Source of the DNA: JABDBK01 sp964453575
GTDB lineage: Bacteria; Pseudomonadota; Gammaproteobacteria; DSM-16500
Direction: 5' to 3'
Length of the DNA: 8,496 nucleotides
NCBI GenBank assembly: GCA_964453575.1
Contig: CAYVRW010000097.1
Coordinates: 1-8,496 of the forward strand
A model generated the notes under the pieces. The model searched no databases and had not been told where the DNA came from. It saw nothing but the letters and a program-made list of their open reading frames with translations. The translations under genes were made by a program, and so were the position numbers. Shown here in pieces: positions 5,811-8,496 of this stretch; positions within the stretch are counted from its first letter, which is position 1; every line of letters begins with the position of its first letter.

Positions 5811-7331
5811 ATGGATATATTAAACGCATTAAAATTAGATAAAAAAAACTTTGGCGCAAGCACTGATAAACATTGGTGGTCCGATACGCAAAATAAAGGT
5901 GAAATCGTTTCCTACAACCCTGCAACGGGCGATGTCATCGGATCAGTTTATCGCTGCACTGAATCAGATTATGAAAAAGTGATTGTGGCTTCCGAAAAAG
6001 CCTTTTTAACCTGGCGGAATGTCCCAGCACCTAAACGTGGAGAAGTCATACGATTATTGGGTGATGCTTTACGAAAAAATAAAGACATGTTAGGAAACTT
6101 AGTTTCTCTGGAAATGGGTAAATCTAAACAAGAAGGCTATGGCGAAGTTCAGGAAATGATTGATATGGCTGATCTTGCCGTCGGTCAAGCACGCATGTTG
6201 TATGGTAAAACCATGCATTCGGAACGACCTGAACATCGTATGTATGAACAATGGCATCCACTGGGTGTAGTGGGTGTCATTACAGCTTTTAATTTTCCGG
6301 TGGCTGTTTGGGCATGGAATGCTTTTGTGGCTGCCATCGCTGGCAATACCGTAATATGGAAACCCTCTCCTAAAACTCCATTATGTGCAGTAGCAGTGCA
6401 GCGTATTTGTAATGAAGTGATGGAATCCCAAGGTTTTCCGGGAGTTTTTTCAACGTTTATTTCTGATGATAATAATCTTGTGAAGCATTTTGTAAATGAT
6501 AAACGTGTTCCATTGATTTCATTTACCGGATCAACTGAAGTTGGACGATTAGTTAATGAAATGGTTGCTAAACGCTTAGGACGGTCTTTATTAGAATTAA
6601 GCGGCAACAATGCCATTATTGTGGATGAATCGGCTAATTTAAAACTTGCTGTTCCTGCGATTACTTTCGGTGCTGTAGGCACTGCGGGTCAACGCTGCAC
6701 CACTACCAGACGTTTAATCGTGCATGAGAATATTTATGATAAGCTTATTCCTGCACTGCAAGATGCTTACAAAAAAGTGACTATCGGTGATCCTCTGGAT
6801 GAAAAAAACTTAATGGGCCCGCTTATCGATCAAGGTGCCGTTGACAGTTTTTTAAAAACCATAGAAAAAATTAATAAAGCAGGCGGCAAAATTTTATTTG
6901 GCGGTAAAGCACTGCAACGACCAGGTTTTTATGTTGAACCTACCTTAGTGGAAGCGAAAAATGATTGGGATGTTGTGCAGCAAGAAACATTTGCGCCTAT
7001 TTTGTATGTGATGAAGTATAAAACCTTAGAAGAAGCAATCGCCATGCAAAATCATTCTGCGCATGGATTATCTTCATCGATATTCACGACGAATATACAA
7101 ATTGCCGAACAATTTTTATCTGCCAAAGGAAGTGATTGTGGTATTGCCAATGTAAACATTGGTACATCCGGCGCTGAGATTGGCGGTGCTTTTGGCGGTG
7201 AAAAAGACACTGGCGGCGGCCGTGAAGCAGGTTCTGATTCATGGAAAGCTTACATGCGCAGACAAACCAATACGATTAACTGGGGCAAAGCGTTGCCATT
7301 GGCGCAGGGGATAAAATTTGAGATTGGTTAA
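5811..7331 (+). CDS. ALDH7-type piperideine-6-carboxylate / aminoadipate semialdehyde dehydrogenase
   Basis: This 506-residue NAD-dependent aldehyde dehydrogenase of the antiquitin (ALDH7A1, bacterial AmaB/Pcd) subfamily oxidises 2-aminoadipate 6-semialdehyde, in equilibrium with piperideine-6-carboxylate, to L-2-aminoadipate. Key residues are visible: oxyanion Asn161 in AFNFP, Lys184 in WKPSP, cofactor loop FTGSTEVG (238-245), general base Glu262 in LELSG, nucleophile Cys296 in GQRCTTTRR, and Glu392 in QETFAP. The C-terminal signature GGAFGGEKDTGGGREAGS (458-475) with KAYMRRQTNTINW is diagnostic of ALDH7, and the length matches. AAGGA (5801-5805) lies 5 nt before the ATG. The 12-bp gap after the lysine dehydrogenase-like gene indicates one transcript. 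The enzyme is therefore best read as step two of lysine breakdown; detoxification of other aldehydes is a possible side role. Confidence 0.95.
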   Translation: MDILNALKLDKKNFGASTDKHWWSDTQNKGEIVSYNPATGDVIGSVYRCTESDYEKVIVASEKAFLTWRNVPAPKRGEVIRLLGDALRKNKDMLGNLVSLEMGKSKQEGYGEVQEMIDMADLAVGQARMLYGKTMHSERPEHRMYEQWHPLGVVGVITAFNFPVAVWAWNAFVAAIAGNTVIWKPSPKTPLCAVAVQRICNEVMESQGFPGVFSTFISDDNNLVKHFVNDKRVPLISFTGSTEVGRLVNEMVAKRLGRSLLELSGNNAIIVDESANLKLAVPAITFGAVGTAGQRCTTTRRLIVHENIYDKLIPALQDAYKKVTIGDPLDEKNLMGPLIDQGAVDSFLKTIEKINKAGGKILFGGKALQRPGFYVEPTLVEAKNDWDVVQQETFAPILYVMKYKTLEEAIAMQNHSAHGLSSSIFTTNIQIAEQFLSAKGSDCGIANVNIGTSGAEIGGAFGGEKDTGGGREAGSDSWKAYMRRQTNTINWGKALPLAQGIKFEIG

Positions 7332-7361
7332 ACTATCCCACTCCATAAATAAGGAAATGTT

Positions 7362-8429
7362 ATGCATAAAGAACCATTACTAGATGCGATTTTGAATAAT
7401 GATGAGAAAGGTCTTAAATTACTCATCGCTGAAGGCGTTAATGTTAATGAAACCAGCCTGTATGGCACCACGGCACTTAGCCTTGCTGCACATTATGGAC
7501 GCATAGACTGTTTGAATACTTTGCTTGCTGCTAAGGCAGATCCCAATATTGATGATCATGAGGGAAGAACAGCGCTGATCTCTGCTGCAACTAATAATAA
7601 GATATTAAGTATAAATATCCTGATTGCGGCAAAAGCGAATATTAACCCTGTTGATGCATATGGAAAAACGGCACTTAGCTTGGCTGCATATCATGGATAT
7701 GCAGACTGCTTAAATGCTTTGATTTCAGCAGGCGCAAACCCCAATATTGCTGACTCTAAAGGACTTACACCTCTACACCATACTGCAATCAGCGGAGGCA
7801 AAGGGGCAGATTGCGTCAGTGCACTCATTGCAGCACGCGCTAATGTAAACCTTAAAGACCATAAGAACCAGACAGCGCTTGAATACTCATGTCATCACTA
7901 TTACATCGAAGCTGGAGATTACCGCAAGGAGATGGCGCTACTTATAGCCGGTGCATCTCCTGGTTATAGTGACAGCCTATACGGTGCTAAGTATTTATTG
8001 AAGTGTATTAAATCTTGTGACATACGTGATAGACAAGTGCGACTGGCCCTTACTGCACTGTGTGAACAACAAAAAGCATTAACGAAAAAAAATTTAGAAT
8101 TTGATTTAACTGACCAAGAAATTAAAGAAACTGAAACCTATGTAAAAAAGCTTCAACAAGCAGAGGAAGTGCATAAACAAAATGTATTTAATGCCATCGA
8201 TGAAGGCACAGCTAGCGTACGCCAACTTCCTACGGTGTTAATTGATCTTATTGCGAAAAAAGATTTATCTTGTGAAACACCGCTTAAAGATGATCGAGTT
8301 GTTTTTAAAGAGGCAAAAGATCTTGATGCATTATTAACTTATGAAAAATCATTTTTTGCAAATACTGCTAAAAGATCGTTCGATCAGGACAATCAAATGG
8401 ATGAGAAGTCGAACAAGTTGAAGCATTAG
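7362..8429 (+). CDS. ankyrin-repeat protein of unknown function, 355 aa
   Basis: Residues 4 to about 200 form six ankyrin repeats: 4-33, 34-66, 67-99, 100-132, 133-167 (two-residue insertion) and a degenerate sixth from 168. They are recognised by G-x-TAL-x-LAA, the middle helix (DCLNALI) and ending loops such as GANPNIADS. Ankyrin repeats bind other proteins. The remaining 150 residues match no domain I know: a cysteine-containing helical part (200-235), a charged likely coiled-coil stretch (241-272), a short LPTVLIDLI segment (289-297) that faintly recalls F-box starts, and a polar lysine-rich end. There is no signal peptide or membrane segment. AAGGA (7351-7355) sits 6 nt before the ATG. 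The gap to the aldehyde dehydrogenase gene is 30 bp, so co-transcription is likely. In intracellular gammaproteobacteria such proteins are often translocated effectors; that is only an inference here. Confidence 0.88.
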   Translation: MHKEPLLDAILNNDEKGLKLLIAEGVNVNETSLYGTTALSLAAHYGRIDCLNTLLAAKADPNIDDHEGRTALISAATNNKILSINILIAAKANINPVDAYGKTALSLAAYHGYADCLNALISAGANPNIADSKGLTPLHHTAISGGKGADCVSALIAARANVNLKDHKNQTALEYSCHHYYIEAGDYRKEMALLIAGASPGYSDSLYGAKYLLKCIKSCDIRDRQVRLALTALCEQQKALTKKNLEFDLTDQEIKETETYVKKLQQAEEVHKQNVFNAIDEGTASVRQLPTVLIDLIAKKDLSCETPLKDDRVVFKEAKDLDALLTYEKSFFANTAKRSFDQDNQMDEKSNKLKH

Positions 8430-8435
8430 AAGAAT

Positions 8436-8496
8436 GTAGGGTGGGCAAAGGAGCGCTGCGACGTGCCCACCATGGTGAGACACCACTGGTGGGCAC
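8436..8496. repeat. nested palindromic repeat (GGTGGGCA family), cut by the window edge
   Basis: Seven bases after the ankyrin gene stop begins GTAGGGTGGGCA. GGTGGGCA (8440-8447) pairs exactly with TGCCCACC (8464-8471). The longer word GTGCCCACCA (8463-8472) also pairs exactly with TGGTGGGCAC (8487-8496). Inside that second stem TGGTG (8473-8477) pairs with CACCA (8481-8485) around a 3-nt loop. The two large stems exclude each other. The GTAGGGTGGGCA...GTGCCCACC pattern resembles dispersed intergenic palindromes found in many proteobacteria. It may continue past the edge. It could also stop transcription of the upstream cluster, although no T run is visible. Confidence 0.72.

Noticed and set aside
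6185..6682. 165-residue open frame on the minus strand
   Set aside because: It lies wholly opposite the ALDH7 catalytic core, has a cysteine/threonine/proline-rich composition typical of an antisense shadow, and no domain.

Overview
The window reads as chromosomal DNA of an AT-rich gammaproteobacterium. The main evidence is a PriA of gammaproteobacterial type, a YigI-type thioesterase, sigma70-like promoters and AAGGA ribosome binding sites. An ankyrin-repeat protein and a low-GC propeller-like protein suggest a host-associated lineage such as Legionellales (Legionella, Coxiella, Aquicella and relatives). That placement is inferred from gene content, not proved by any marker here.

Left part (1-3266): the 5' half of a tRNA-Leu(CAA) gene on the minus strand, cut by the window edge, with a clear promoter. 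It is divergent from an AT-rich gene for a 367-residue unknown protein of probable beta-propeller fold. That gene converges on, and overlaps by 17 bp, priA on the minus strand, the replication-restart helicase.

Middle (3267-4618): directly upstream of priA and on the same strand is a two-gene toxin-antitoxin operon with the toxin first. It consists of a TumE/DUF6516-like toxin and a winged-helix (HVO_A0114/TumA-like) antitoxin, overlapping at ATGA. A perfect 13-bp inverted repeat covers the -10 box, predicted transcription start, ribosome binding site and start codon of the toxin, and is a strong candidate operator. Divergently transcribed is a YigI-type hotdog acyl-CoA thioesterase gene.

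Right part (4619-8496): a plus-strand cluster of three genes with good ribosome binding sites and short gaps. First is a lysine 6-dehydrogenase-like protein of the saccharopine dehydrogenase fold. Second is an ALDH7-type piperideine-6-carboxylate / 2-aminoadipate semialdehyde dehydrogenase. Together they would convert L-lysine to L-2-aminoadipate. Third, 30 bp further on, is an ankyrin-repeat protein of unknown function. The window ends in a set of nested palindromes built on the word GGTGGGCA/TGCCCACC, probably a partial dispersed repeat that may also end transcription.

No insertion sequence, integrase, CRISPR array or origin is visible. The least ordinary parts are the TA operon with its operator next to priA, the low-GC propeller gene, the duplicated ankyrin unit and the terminal palindromes.
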